The translations under genes and the position numbers were made by a program. 64,000 nt of DNA from the NCBI GenBank assembly GCA_964423925.1, contig CAYRGQ010000006.1, positions 25,145-89,144 of the forward strand, in the 5' to 3' direction. Below the pieces are notes generated by a model. That model searched no databases, was not told the origin of the DNA, and saw nothing but the letters and a program-made list of their open reading frames with translations. Positions 16,961 through 26,299 of this stretch are shown here, in pieces; position 1 is the first letter of the stretch; every line of letters begins with the position of its first letter. This DNA comes from CAYRGQ01 sp964423925. GTDB lineage: Bacteria; Bacteroidota; Bacteroidia; Sphingobacteriales; Sphingobacteriaceae.

Positions 16961-18562
16961 TTAAAAGCCCCCTAACCTTCTGGGCTGACGTATAGCAGGC
17001 CATACGCCCGGTTTGCCATCACGGCCTGCCGGCAGCACCCGCCGCTCGCGATTCACGAGTGCAGGCTCTTCGCTAGCCATGTACGCCATGGTCGCCGTGA
17101 GGATGACGTTATATTTTAAGTCGTCAAACACAATCTTATCATACGTGTCGAGGTTGGTGTGCCAGGTAATGGTGTAGTACCCCCATGAGAGTGCGCTGAG
17201 CATAAAGGCAGGAATACCAGCGGCCACAAATGACGCGTGGTCCGAACCACCGCCTCCAGGGGACCCCGGAAACGTTGTTTCGATATGCTGGCGTACCTCA
17301 AGCGGTGCGGCACCCACCCAGCGGCCGATAAAATCATAGGCATGGAGAAAGCCCGATCCATTGATTTGCGACACGCGGCCCGTACCATTGTCCAAGTTGA
17401 ATACCGCTTGGGTGTTCTCGACGATGTTCGGGTTATCGAGCACGAAAGCGCGCGAACCGTTGAGCCCTTGCTCCTCGCTGCCCCACAGACCTACGAGGAT
17501 GGTCCGTTTGGGGTTGGGATAAAGCTTCTTCAGTACGCGAGCCACCTCCATCATGGCGATAGTTCCCGTGCCGTTATCCGTTGCACCTGATCCGCCTTCC
17601 CATGAATCGAGGTGGGCAGACAGGATAACGTATTCATCCGGAAACTCCGTGCCCTTGATTTCGGCGAGGGTGTTGAAGATAGGCACTTGACCAAGCTCTT
17701 TAGACTCGGTACGCACCCGAATACGCGGCTTTTGGCCGCTCTCGGCTAGCCGGAATAGCACGCCATAGTCTTCTAGCGATAAGTCTACTGTTGGAACTTT
17801 TTTAGTCCTGGCGCCGAAGATTTTGTTTGAACCGAATTCGTTTGACCAATAAGACATAACGATACCTGCAGCGCCGGCATCCTCTAACACCCCAGGTAGT
17901 GAGTTGGCATTGGTACCTGTCCGGATAATGCGCTCATTCCATGCTTTGCTCAGCGAATCGCGCTGTTGGTTTATTTTTTCTATAGACTCAGGGCGTCCAT
18001 ATTCCTGCCAATTAGCCACTGTCCGCCCCGTGGGCTGCAACATGTTAATCAGAACGTATTTACCCTTGACATTCGGTAGCCATGCTTTGAACGCAATGGA
18101 ATCCGCTACATCAGCCAACACGATGACTTCGCCTTCCACCGCTTGGCCATTGGTAGTCGGGCTCCATGCGAGCTGGGTGCCGTAAAGTGTCTTGACGCGG
18201 GGGTACACCATATCGATATGCGAGATCCCGCGTTCCCACCCACGCCATTCGCCAAATTGTTCGTTACGAGCCGGGATGCCCCAGTCTTCGAAGGTCTTGA
18301 CTGCCCAATCATGGGCATGGTCCATTTGAGGCGTCCCTACCAAGCGTGGGCCTACAATATCGAGCAACTCGTGCGCAAGCCGTTCTAGCTGGGAGTTTTC
18401 GTTGACTTCTTGCACGATGGCCTCCACGACTGGGTCAAGTGGCGGAGGCGTGCCTTGTGCGGGTTGCGCTACTGCCGATAAAGTCGCAAAAGCGATCGTA
18501 GAGATGAGCACGGCGGCCGTTTTAGCCATACGGCCGAGGACGTGGGTCAGAGTCTGTTTCAT
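16961..18562 (-). CDS. Secreted M28-family metallopeptidase with protease-associated insert
   Basis: Starting at ATG 18562 (MKQTLTHVLG) the protein has about 533 residues with a signal peptide that ends near AVAQP. Residues about 140-270 form a protease-associated (PA) insert, and the catalytic domain follows: ILSAHLDSWEGG and GATDNGTGTIAMME (zinc ligands), WGSEEQGLNGS (catalytic Glu), FNLDNGTG and TWHTNLDTYDK (remaining ligands). It resembles glutamate carboxypeptidase-like or aminopeptidase Q-type enzymes that digest peptides in the periplasm. Two M28 enzymes and one M14 enzyme in this window suggest a peptide-scavenging lifestyle. Confidence 0.92.
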   Translation of the reverse strand: MKQTLTHVLGRMAKTAAVLISTIAFATLSAVAQPAQGTPPPLDPVVEAIVQEVNENSQLERLAHELLDIVGPRLVGTPQMDHAHDWAVKTFEDWGIPARNEQFGEWRGWERGISHIDMVYPRVKTLYGTQLAWSPTTNGQAVEGEVIVLADVADSIAFKAWLPNVKGKYVLINMLQPTGRTVANWQEYGRPESIEKINQQRDSLSKAWNERIIRTGTNANSLPGVLEDAGAAGIVMSYWSNEFGSNKIFGARTKKVPTVDLSLEDYGVLFRLAESGQKPRIRVRTESKELGQVPIFNTLAEIKGTEFPDEYVILSAHLDSWEGGSGATDNGTGTIAMMEVARVLKKLYPNPKRTILVGLWGSEEQGLNGSRAFVLDNPNIVENTQAVFNLDNGTGRVSQINGSGFLHAYDFIGRWVGAAPLEVRQHIETTFPGSPGGGGSDHASFVAAGIPAFMLSALSWGYYTITWHTNLDTYDKIVFDDLKYNVILTATMAYMASEEPALVNRERRVLPAGRDGKPGVWPAIRQPRRLGGF

Positions 18563-18771
18563 AATGCGAATTAAAATGTGGTGATACTGATTTGGTCTTG
18601 TAACGATGATCAAGCGATTAGTCTGACCGTATTAGGCCATACGTGCAACTAAATTCAGGTTTATTTTTAGCTTTTTGCCTATTATTTCAAAAAAATTACG
18701 CGAAAGGACATTCCATAACGTCACCGCTTCCTTCAGGACCCGCCTGCGACAGTTATCCCCGATTAAAAGGT

Positions 18772-18779
18772 TACTTTTG
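18772..18779 (+). promoter_or_regulatory. -7 promoter element of the HAD hydrolase gene
   Basis: TACTTTTG matches TAnnTTTG 39 bases before ATG 18819. Confidence 0.4.
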
Positions 18780-18818
18780 CGCGACAGTTGACAATTTTTT
18801 TGTCGTATATTATCAGCT

Positions 18819-19601
18819 ATGACTAAAGCAGTGTTTTTTGATGTCGACGGGACCCTGCTAAGCTTCCGGACGCATCAAGTTCCTTCCTCTACCGAAAAAG
18901 CAATCTCCATCCTTAGAAAAAAAGGAATCAAAATATTCGTATCAACCGGCCGTTCGATCAATAGCCTGGAATCGATCAAGCACATTGGCTTTGACGGATA
19001 CATCACCTTCAACGGCGGTTACTGCGTAGACGCTAACGGCCAAACCCTCTACCGAAAAAGCATGCACGAACGCGATATCGCAGCCTTGCTTGCCCACGCT
19101 GAACAAAATCCGGATTTCTGCTTCTCGTTCATGTCCGAACGCAAGGTAACGATCAACCGCGTGACGCCCCCGGTGGCCAGCATGTACCGCATGCTTAACT
19201 TGGCTACGCCTCCGCTGGGCGACTACCGCAATATGGAGCTCGACTCCGTCTTGCAAGCGAACGTATTTATCCCGCCAGAGGAAGAGCCGGCATTTATGCG
19301 CAACGTAATGCCGAACTCAGTCGCCACGCGCTGGACACCCCTCTTTGCCGATGTAAACCCACAGGGGCAAAGTAAGAAGGTGGGGATAGACGTCTTTTGC
19401 GAACGGCTAGGCATCGACCCCGCCACCACCATCGCCTTTGGTGACGGCGGCAATGACGTCACCATGTTGCAGCACTGCGGGGTAGGAGTAGCCATGGGAA
19501 ATGCGGTCGACAGTCTGAAGGCGGTGGCCGATTACGTCACCGACGAAGTAGACCAGGACGGCGTGTACAAGGCCTTGCAACATCTGGGCGTCATCGACTA
19601 A
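18819..19601 (+). CDS. Cof-type HAD-IIB phosphatase
   Basis: The 260-residue cytoplasmic hydrolase has all four HAD motifs: FFDVDGTLLS (nucleophile Asp and acid-base Asp, near residues 6 and 8), FVSTGRS, a Lys in QSKKVGIDV, and FGDGGNDVTMLQ. The C2B cap domain between motifs II and III places it with YidA/Cof phosphatases, which act on sugar phosphates, FMN or other small phosphates. The substrate is not predictable. It is followed 77 bases later by the DUF5686 gene on the same strand, which has its own promoter. Confidence 0.93.
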   Translation: MTKAVFFDVDGTLLSFRTHQVPSSTEKAISILRKKGIKIFVSTGRSINSLESIKHIGFDGYITFNGGYCVDANGQTLYRKSMHERDIAALLAHAEQNPDFCFSFMSERKVTINRVTPPVASMYRMLNLATPPLGDYRNMELDSVLQANVFIPPEEEPAFMRNVMPNSVATRWTPLFADVNPQGQSKKVGIDVFCERLGIDPATTIAFGDGGNDVTMLQHCGVGVAMGNAVDSLKAVADYVTDEVDQDGVYKALQHLGVID

Positions 19602-19663
19602 AAACTCCTGTCGCCGCGTTGGCGAGCCAGTCCACACCTGCACTAGTTCATTTCCTGCGTTCG

Positions 19664-19671
19664 TATTTTTG
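19664..19671 (+). promoter_or_regulatory. -7 promoter element of the DUF5686 gene
   Basis: TATTTTTG matches TAnnTTTG. It lies 7 bases before ATG 19679 and rules out the TTG start at 19619. Confidence 0.4.
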
Positions 19672-19678
19672 CCGGATA

Positions 19679-22168
19679 ATGCCGTACTTTAAAGTGATGA
19701 ACCGAATGATCCTTGCGTGCTTGGCGTTTTTTTTCACTGTGCAAGCCGCCTTCGCCCAGCAGTTTCGGCTTACCGGATCCGTTCGCGATTCGGACGGCGA
19801 ACCTATTCCATTCGCCACGGTGTACTTACAGCACACGAATATTGGCACGGCGGCCAACAGCGAGGGGACCTTTTTATTGCGCGTACCGGCGGGCAACCAC
19901 CGACTGCTCGTGCGGGCGGTGGGCTATCAGCAGACCGTCCAACCGATAGAGATCTACCAAGACCAACATGTGGACGCCGTGCTTAGTCCGGCGACCTTTC
20001 AGTTGGAGGAGGTCGTGGTCGGCAATGCCGAGGACCCCGCGTACCGCATCATCCGCCTAGCCATGCAGCACCGGCGAACTTACCTGGAAGAGGCGACTCC
20101 GTATTCTGCCAAGGTATACATCAAAGGAGTACAGCGACTCCTGCAGGCTCCCACGTCGTTTCTCGGCGTTGACGTGGATAGGATCGGTCGGGAAATCGGA
20201 CTCGATTCCAATCGCACGGGCATTGTTTACTTGTCTGAATCCGAATCCCAGATCACGGTAGACCCGCCCGATGGATTTCGGGAAGAAATGCTCAGCTCCA
20301 AGATATCCGGAAATAACCGGGCATTCAGCTTTAACCGTGCTTCAGACCTCCAGCTAAACTTTTACGAAAACACGCAAGTCATCATCGAAGGGCTCAGCCC
20401 ACGCCCCTTCGTTTCGCCGATTGCCGACAATGCCATGGCCTACTATCGGTACAGATACGTGGGACGGATGGATGCGGATAGCCTGTCGATCCATAAAATT
20501 GAAGTAATTCCACGTCGCAAAGGCGAACCAGTATACGCGGGCGACCTGTATATCATTGAGGGAAGTTGGCGGATTTACAGCACGGACTTCATGCTCACCA
20601 AAGATGCGAGCATCAACTTATTGGACACCCTGGTCATCAAGCAGGAGTTCGTGCCGATATCCGAGTCGCAATGGCGCCCTGCACAGGCAAACTTCGATTT
20701 CGTTGGCGGCTTGTTAGGCTTTCGTATTGACGGATATTTCGTGGCCGTATTTAGCGACTATACATTGCGCGACGCACCCAGTCCGAGAGGCTTCCGCGAG
20801 GTGTTGCGCATTGAGGAGGGCGTAAACAAAAAGGACAGCGCGTACTGGAGTGCCCATCGTCCGCTAGCGCTCAGCGAGGAGGAGGCGCTTGACTACGTGC
20901 GCAAGGACAGTATTCGACGAAGGAGGGAATCCAAATCCTACCTCGACTCACTGGACCGCGAAATGAATCGTTTTAAACCGGCAAACTTTCTGTTGGCGGG
21001 TCACCAGCACGGCAACCGATACCGACGCACGACCCTAGCCTTTGATGGGCTGGCCAACAGCCTGCTGTACAACACCGTAGAAGGACTGGCGCTCAACTAC
21101 AATGTCCGCTACAGCAAACAAATAGACACGCTCCGCCGCCAGATATTGACCGTCATGGGCAACGTGCGCTACGGGTTCGCGAATAAGCGCCTCAACGGTT
21201 ACGGAGGTGTCACCATCCCCATAAACTGGGGTCAGGTTTCGGTTTCCGGCGGAAGCCAGATAGGCGACCTCAACCCCCGGGGATCACTGCCAGTTGCCTT
21301 TAACACCATCAACACCTGGCTGTTTGGACGCAACTACCAAAAGCTTCACGAGCGCCGATTTGCCCGAGTGGATGGGCAGTTCACGTTACCGGCGAATGTC
21401 CAGTTGGAGGCGGGTATCCATTGGGAAGATCGCCAATGGTTGCCGAATAGCACGGACTACGTACTTTTTAGCCGCTACCGACCACGCATCACGTCCAATA
21501 ACCCGTTTTCGCCAGATGTGGACACACCCCTCATGGAAAGACACCAAGCCCTATGGCTTTCCCTGGCGCTTGCCTACGATTTTGGGACCACCTACGAAAC
21601 CTATCCCCATCGGCGGGTGTACCTGCCGTCGGTATACCCCACACTCCGACTGATATACACCAAGGGCATACCCCAGGTACTAGGCTCTGACGTGGACTAT
21701 GATTTGCTCCGTGCAGAACTGGGGAAGGACAATATCCGGCTGGGCCTCTACGGCAATATCTCGTTTCTGCTTTCGGCTGGCGCGTTCCTTAATGAAAACA
21801 CGCTTTATTATCCAGACCTCCACCATTTTGAGGGAACACAATCACTCATCACGGATCAACGCATCAGCTCATTTCTACTATTGGACTATTACCTGCACAG
21901 CACCGCCGGACGTTTCGCGGAAGGCCACGCCGAATACAACATGGCAACGATGCTGACGAGCAAGGTACCCTTATTGCGACGATTACGCCTACAAGAGATC
22001 CTCGGATTCCATTACCTCAATACCCCCGCCATAGGCCACTACGGGGAAGTGCACGGCGGACTACAGTGGAACAACGTCCGGGTAATGTATGCGCAATCCG
22101 TGGGAACAAAAGACGTCGCCGACAAGCCTCATGCCATTCGCATCGGCCTACGGCTACCCATCAATTAG
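19679..22168 (+). CDS. DUF5686 outer-membrane protein with carboxypeptidase-regulatory domain
   Basis: The protein has 829 residues with a signal peptide ending at FAQQF. A carboxypeptidase-regulatory-like domain (VRDSDGEPIPFATVYL, NSEGTFLLRVPAG) covers about residues 30-110. A DUF5686 region follows, with IIRLAMQHRRTYLEEATPYSAKVYIKG-like start and a C-terminal beta-barrel of alternating strands that ends in GLRLPIN. DUF5686 proteins are outer-membrane proteins of Bacteroidota without a known ligand. The start at ATG 19679 is just downstream of a promoter element; ATG 19697 is an alternative. Sits before lpxK, which may be co-transcribed (74-base gap). Confidence 0.88.
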   Translation: MPYFKVMNRMILACLAFFFTVQAAFAQQFRLTGSVRDSDGEPIPFATVYLQHTNIGTAANSEGTFLLRVPAGNHRLLVRAVGYQQTVQPIEIYQDQHVDAVLSPATFQLEEVVVGNAEDPAYRIIRLAMQHRRTYLEEATPYSAKVYIKGVQRLLQAPTSFLGVDVDRIGREIGLDSNRTGIVYLSESESQITVDPPDGFREEMLSSKISGNNRAFSFNRASDLQLNFYENTQVIIEGLSPRPFVSPIADNAMAYYRYRYVGRMDADSLSIHKIEVIPRRKGEPVYAGDLYIIEGSWRIYSTDFMLTKDASINLLDTLVIKQEFVPISESQWRPAQANFDFVGGLLGFRIDGYFVAVFSDYTLRDAPSPRGFREVLRIEEGVNKKDSAYWSAHRPLALSEEEALDYVRKDSIRRRRESKSYLDSLDREMNRFKPANFLLAGHQHGNRYRRTTLAFDGLANSLLYNTVEGLALNYNVRYSKQIDTLRRQILTVMGNVRYGFANKRLNGYGGVTIPINWGQVSVSGGSQIGDLNPRGSLPVAFNTINTWLFGRNYQKLHERRFARVDGQFTLPANVQLEAGIHWEDRQWLPNSTDYVLFSRYRPRITSNNPFSPDVDTPLMERHQALWLSLALAYDFGTTYETYPHRRVYLPSVYPTLRLIYTKGIPQVLGSDVDYDLLRAELGKDNIRLGLYGNISFLLSAGAFLNENTLYYPDLHHFEGTQSLITDQRISSFLLLDYYLHSTAGRFAEGHAEYNMATMLTSKVPLLRRLRLQEILGFHYLNTPAIGHYGEVHGGLQWNNVRVMYAQSVGTKDVADKPHAIRIGLRLPIN

Positions 22169-22242
22169 CAGCCTGTACCCGCAGTGGAAAACTTTGCGTA
22201 TATAAACGCCTTTGCGTAAACTTGTGCCATTCGGGCTTTTCT

Positions 22243-23310
22243 ATGAGGTATATCCGACTCTTGCTATTCCCCTTCTCGTTGCTATATGGGCTGATAATTG
22301 CCATTCGCCACGCCCTGTACGACCACGATTGGCTTAAACGGACGGCGGTGGGCATCCCCACCATCGTTGTTGGCAACTTGGCCATTGGTGGCACGGGAAA
22401 AAGCCCCATGGTCGAGTATTTAATTCGAATGTTCAGCAGTAAGTATCGCATCGCGGTACTCAGTAGGGGCTATGGCCGACAAACGAACGGCTATCGCGAA
22501 GTGGAAGTAGGCGACGATGCCACGCAGGTAGGCGATGAGCCGTTGCAGTTCAAACGTAAATTTCCGGATATCACGGTATCTGTCTGCGAAAATCGCTTAA
22601 AGGGGATCCGCGAACTCCAAGGGAACCACGATCTGGTTTTGCTGGACGACGCGTTCCAGCACCGCGCGCTCGTTCCGGGATTCGCGATCCTGCTCTTCGA
22701 TTACACCGCTACCTTGCGCGGGCCGCACGTACTGCTCCCGGCCGGAAATTACCGGGATTTGCTCCGTCGCCGACGGCATGCCGACATCTTGGTCGTGACC
22801 AAAACACCGAACGAAGCCCCTGTAGACCAAAAAAGTAAGATCGCCCATAAGCTGTCCGTTGATTCGATACCGCTGATTTACTCCTCTATCCAATACGATC
22901 ATATCCTACCCCTAGACTCCGCCGGCGAGTTGTTGCAGCCCGATGGGGAAACGAAGGTGTTACTCGTTACCGGCATTGCTAACCCAACTCCGTTCGTCAA
23001 TCATGCCACGCAACATTACCACCCTGCCGGTCATCTTGCATTTCCTGACCACTACGCCTTTACGGCGGCGGACGCCCAACGCATCGTGTCGCGCTTCGAA
23101 TCCGTCAGCGGATCAAACAAAATCGTGTTGACGACGGAAAAAGACGCCATGCGCCTGAGGGTCTTTGCAAACCTCTTTCGCACGCAGGGCATTCCGGTAT
23201 TTTACCTCCCTATCCGCGCAAGCTTTGGGCCCACGGACGCACAGCTGCTGCGCGCCAAGCTTGAACGCTACTTGCAAAACGCACAAGGTCTTTCTACGCA
23301 ATCCCCGTAG
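22243..23310 (+). CDS. lpxK: Tetraacyldisaccharide 4'-kinase
   Basis: The enzyme phosphorylates the 4' position of the lipid A disaccharide at the inner membrane. From ATG 22243 it has 355 residues, normal for the family, with an N-terminal membrane helix (LLLFPFSLLYGLIIAIRHALYD). The Walker A loop is NLAIGGTGKSP, followed by VLSRGYGRQTNG, VGDEPLQF and LLDDAFQHRAL, all hallmark LpxK motifs. The frame is open further upstream into the DUF5686 gene, but that extension overlaps it and is not typical. The 3' end overlaps the convergent lacI-type gene by 17 bases. Confidence 0.95.
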   Translation: MRYIRLLLFPFSLLYGLIIAIRHALYDHDWLKRTAVGIPTIVVGNLAIGGTGKSPMVEYLIRMFSSKYRIAVLSRGYGRQTNGYREVEVGDDATQVGDEPLQFKRKFPDITVSVCENRLKGIRELQGNHDLVLLDDAFQHRALVPGFAILLFDYTATLRGPHVLLPAGNYRDLLRRRRHADILVVTKTPNEAPVDQKSKIAHKLSVDSIPLIYSSIQYDHILPLDSAGELLQPDGETKVLLVTGIANPTPFVNHATQHYHPAGHLAFPDHYAFTAADAQRIVSRFESVSGSNKIVLTTEKDAMRLRVFANLFRTQGIPVFYLPIRASFGPTDAQLLRAKLERYLQNAQGLSTQSP

Positions 23311-24364
23311 ATCCTTCATTGTGGCGGCTCCGCAGGCTTGAGGGCCTCACGTAGAGTTTCATCGGCAACATAACGCGTTCGAAGTCCTCGTGCGGAATAC
23401 CGCGTTGCTGTTGTCTGAGCAAGTGCACGAGCTTATGGGTCGCCGTCTTGCCAATCTCAAAAGCGGGCTGACGGATGGTAGTCAACGGGGTTGCCAGCAC
23501 CTCCGCCATGTCGGTGTTGCTAAAGGCCGCAATAGCGATGTCCTGTGGCACGCGCAGGCCGAGTTCCCGAAATGTAATCAGCGCTTGCATGGATATTTGG
23601 TCGGTAGCCGTCAAAATCGCGGTAGGCGGTTGGGGAAATTCCATAAGGCGACGGATAGCGTCCGTGACTTCCCCCGCGATCGATGCGGGGCTCGAACAAT
23701 CGCACGACATGCAGTAGTCGTCGGACAACGAAATTCGCCGTTCTTTGAGCGCCTGCCGGTAACCCGCCAGCCGCTCGGAGGCAATGCTTAACGAGGAGTC
23801 TACATTGAGAAACGCGATATGGATGTGCCCGTTGGCAATGAGATGCTTCGTGGCTTGGTAGGCTCCGCCGAAATTGTCCGCCCCCACCTGCTCGGTATCG
23901 ATTTGGTCGCTCAGCCGATCGAACAACACCACGGGAACGCCCGAACGCTGCAATTCCTTCAGCCGCTTAAAATCTTCGGTCTGTATGGAAGGCGAAATCA
24001 AGATGCCTTCGACGCCCCGGGCCTCCAATTGGGCGATACAGGCCGTTTCCTTAGCCTGGGATTCCTTACTTTGCATAATGATCAAGTCATAGCCCGCTTC
24101 GGTGCACGCTTGGTCGATGCCATCCAGCATTTGGGACACAAAGCTGTTGTCAATGGAGCAAATAATCACGCCGATGGAGCCACTCTTTCCCATTTTAAGG
24201 CTCTTGGCCATCCGATTAGGCGAGTAGTTATGAGCGGCTGCAAATTCCCGCACACGCTGTTTGGTTTCTTCCCCGATCTCATAGCTGTCGTGTAAAGCCT
24301 TGGATACGGTCGAAACCGAAAGGTTAAGCGCATGCGCGATATCCCGCAATGTTAAGTTTGCCAT
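23294..24364 (-). CDS. LacI-family transcriptional regulator
   Basis: The 356-residue repressor has an N-terminal LacI helix-turn-helix (LTLRDIAHALNLSVSTVSKALHDSYEIG, residues 4-32) with the hinge helix NRMAKSLKMG. A periplasmic-binding-protein-like effector domain follows (GVIICSIDNSFVSQMLDGIDQA through VMLPMKLYVRPSS). Such regulators control sugar use genes and respond to a sugar or nucleoside. No sugar operon is next to it, so its target is elsewhere or itself. It has a 35-base leader. Confidence 0.94.
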   Translation of the reverse strand: MANLTLRDIAHALNLSVSTVSKALHDSYEIGEETKQRVREFAAAHNYSPNRMAKSLKMGKSGSIGVIICSIDNSFVSQMLDGIDQACTEAGYDLIIMQSKESQAKETACIAQLEARGVEGILISPSIQTEDFKRLKELQRSGVPVVLFDRLSDQIDTEQVGADNFGGAYQATKHLIANGHIHIAFLNVDSSLSIASERLAGYRQALKERRISLSDDYCMSCDCSSPASIAGEVTDAIRRLMEFPQPPTAILTATDQISMQALITFRELGLRVPQDIAIAAFSNTDMAEVLATPLTTIRQPAFEIGKTATHKLVHLLRQQQRGIPHEDFERVMLPMKLYVRPSSLRSRHNEGSTGIA

Positions 24365-24393
24365 ATCTTTCGGAAAACAACTTGGTTATCTAC

Positions 24394-24401
24394 CAAAGAT
24401 A
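24394..24401 (-). promoter_or_regulatory. -7 promoter element of the lacI-type gene
   Basis: TATCTTTG on the minus strand matches TAnnTTTG 29 bases before ATG 24364. No clear -33 element. Confidence 0.4.
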
Positions 24402-24479
24402 TGCAATACTAACCACACAACCTCACGGCACCTTAAGATCCCGCATTGTTTGCTACCCGAACAGGGCGACTGCTTTTTC

Positions 24480-24511
24480 TTTGCAATTCCCTCGTAGTTT
24501 CGCTAAGTTTG
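24480..24511 (+). promoter_or_regulatory. Promoter of nth with almost no leader
   Basis: TTTG (24480-24483), a 20-base spacer and TAAGTTTG (24504-24511) are a full match to the Bacteroidota promoter. The ATG of nth follows after only three bases, so the transcript should be leaderless. Confidence 0.65.
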
Positions 24512-24514
24512 AAC

Positions 24515-25195
24515 ATGCTCAAAAAAGACAGGTACCGCGCTTTTGTCGATTATTTTTCCACGCACAATCCCGATGCCCAGACCGAACTGAACTACAGTAC
24601 GCCGTTTGAACTACTGGTCGCCGTCATCCTATCGGCACAGTGTACCGACAAACGCATCAACCAAGTGACGCCCGCGCTTTTCGCCCGCTTCCCAGACCCC
24701 GAAAGCCTCGCCGTGGCGTCCGTGGAAGAGGTGTTTTCGTACATCCGTAGCGTGAGCTATCCCAACAACAAAGCCAAGCACCTCGTGGGCATGGCCAACA
24801 AACTCCTGGAAGAATTTGGAGGCGTCGTGCCGGAAAAGGTCGAGGACCTGCAAAAATTACCCGGGGTGGGTAGAAAAACGGCGAACGTTATCGCGTCCGT
24901 CGTCTACAATGCGCCGGCTATGGCGGTAGATACGCACGTATTCCGCGTGGCGAACCGCATCGGACTCACGCATAACGCCACGACACCGTTGGCCGTCGAA
25001 AAGCAACTGGTGAAATATTTGCCGAAGGAAACGCTTTCCATTGCGCATCATTGGCTCATTTTGCACGGGCGTTATATCTGCTTGGCGCGTACGCCGAAAT
25101 GTGAACGCTGCCCCATCACCTGGATGTGCAAATATTACGACAAGCACTGTTCTCTTGCGAAACCAAAAAAACAAAAGAATATTAGCACGAAGTAA
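24515..25195 (+). CDS. nth: Endonuclease III
   Basis: This 226-residue base-excision repair enzyme removes oxidised pyrimidines and nicks the resulting abasic site. The helix-hairpin-helix with the catalytic Lys is LPGVGRKTANVIA, the catalytic Asp is in AVDTHVFRVANRIG, and the C-terminal 4Fe-4S cluster ligands follow the exact C-x6-C-x2-C-x5-C spacing (CLARTPKCERCPITWMC). The frame is open upstream to 24446, but the promoter lies in that stretch, so ATG 24515 is the start. It precedes recA by 37 bases, forming a repair-gene pair, though recA has its own promoter. Confidence 0.96.
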   Translation: MLKKDRYRAFVDYFSTHNPDAQTELNYSTPFELLVAVILSAQCTDKRINQVTPALFARFPDPESLAVASVEEVFSYIRSVSYPNNKAKHLVGMANKLLEEFGGVVPEKVEDLQKLPGVGRKTANVIASVVYNAPAMAVDTHVFRVANRIGLTHNATTPLAVEKQLVKYLPKETLSIAHHWLILHGRYICLARTPKCERCPITWMCKYYDKHCSLAKPKKQKNISTK

Positions 25196-25205
25196 AAAAT
25201 ATTAT

Positions 25206-25213
25206 TACTTTTG
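25206..25213 (+). promoter_or_regulatory. -7 promoter element of recA
   Basis: TACTTTTG matches TAnnTTTG 19 bases before ATG 25233. A weak -33 candidate (ttag) lies about 20 bases upstream. I saw no LexA-like palindrome in the immediate region. Confidence 0.5.
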
Positions 25214-25232
25214 AATCATAATTACTAAAAAT

Positions 25233-26240
25233 ATGAGCAATCAAGAGAAACTGAAAGCGTTGCAGTTGACGCTTGATAAATTGGAGAAATCCTACGGCAA
25301 GGGCGCGGTTATGAAACTGGGCGATACAGCGGTAGAGCCCATCGATGCTATTTCCACCGGATCAATCGGCTTAGACATAGCCTTGGGTATCGGCGGCGTG
25401 CCCAAGGGACGCGTCGTAGAAATATACGGCCCCGAATCGTCGGGAAAGACCACCTTAGCTACGCACATCATCGCGGAAGCACAGAAAAACGGTGGGATCG
25501 CGGCGTTCGTCGACGCCGAACACGCTTTCGATAAGTACTATGCCAAGAAGTTAGGCGTGGACATCGAGAACCTGCTCATCTCCCAGCCGGACAACGGTGA
25601 ACAGGCGCTCGAAATCGCCGACAACCTCATCCGCTCCGGAGCCATCGACGTTATCGTCATCGACTCGGTAGCGGCGCTCGTGCCCAAGGGTGAAATCGAA
25701 GGGGAAATGGGCGACTCCAAAATGGGCTTGCAAGCGCGATTAATGTCTCAAGCACTGCGCAAGTTGACCGGCACCATCAGCAAAACCAACTGCTGCTGCA
25801 TCTTCATCAACCAGCTTCGCGAAAAAATCGGCGTCATGTTTGGCAACCCCGAGACCACCACTGGCGGAAACGCCCTTAAATTTTACGCTTCCGTGCGCTT
25901 GGACATCCGTCGTATGGCCCAAATAAAGGATGCCGACGAAGTCTCTGGAAACCGTGTGAAAGTTAAAATCGTAAAAAACAAAGTAGCGCCTCCGTTCCGC
26001 GTAGCCGAATTTGACATTATGTTTGGCGAGGGAATTTCCAAGGCCGGCGAGATCATCGACTTGGGCGTCGACTTCAACATCATCAAAAAATCAGGCTCGT
26101 GGTTTAGCTACGGAGAAACTCGCCTGGGACAAGGACGCGATGCCGTGAAAAACCTCTTGCTCGACAACCCAGATTTGATGGATGAGCTGGAGGAAAAAAT
26201 CAAGTCGGAAGTAACGGCAGAGAAGCTGGAAGAATTGTAG
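25233..26240 (+). CDS. recA: Recombinase A
   Basis: The 335-residue protein is a complete RecA: Walker A GPESSGKTT, the LEIADNLIRSGAIDVIVIDSVAALVP Walker B region, the DNA-binding loop with GNALKFYASVRLDIRR, and the C-terminal domain. It forms ATP-dependent filaments on single-stranded DNA for homologous recombination and, in many bacteria, triggers LexA self-cleavage. A hairpin terminator follows directly. Confidence 0.98.
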   Translation: MSNQEKLKALQLTLDKLEKSYGKGAVMKLGDTAVEPIDAISTGSIGLDIALGIGGVPKGRVVEIYGPESSGKTTLATHIIAEAQKNGGIAAFVDAEHAFDKYYAKKLGVDIENLLISQPDNGEQALEIADNLIRSGAIDVIVIDSVAALVPKGEIEGEMGDSKMGLQARLMSQALRKLTGTISKTNCCCIFINQLREKIGVMFGNPETTTGGNALKFYASVRLDIRRMAQIKDADEVSGNRVKVKIVKNKVAPPFRVAEFDIMFGEGISKAGEIIDLGVDFNIIKKSGSWFSYGETRLGQGRDAVKNLLLDNPDLMDELEEKIKSEVTAEKLEEL

Positions 26241-26274
26241 GCGCGCTCCTACGCAACACGAACTTATATTTACG

Positions 26275-26299
26275 ACGCCTCGCCCTTAAAGCGAGGCGT
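26275..26299 (+). terminator. recA terminator, overlapping the end of the convergent kinase gene
   Basis: A 9-bp perfect stem, acgcctcgc (26275-26283) with gcgaggcgt (26291-26299), and a 7-base loop are followed by ttactttttc. The stop codon of the convergent histidine kinase gene (26286-26288) sits in the loop, so the kinase C-terminal codons double as the terminator arm. Confidence 0.75.
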
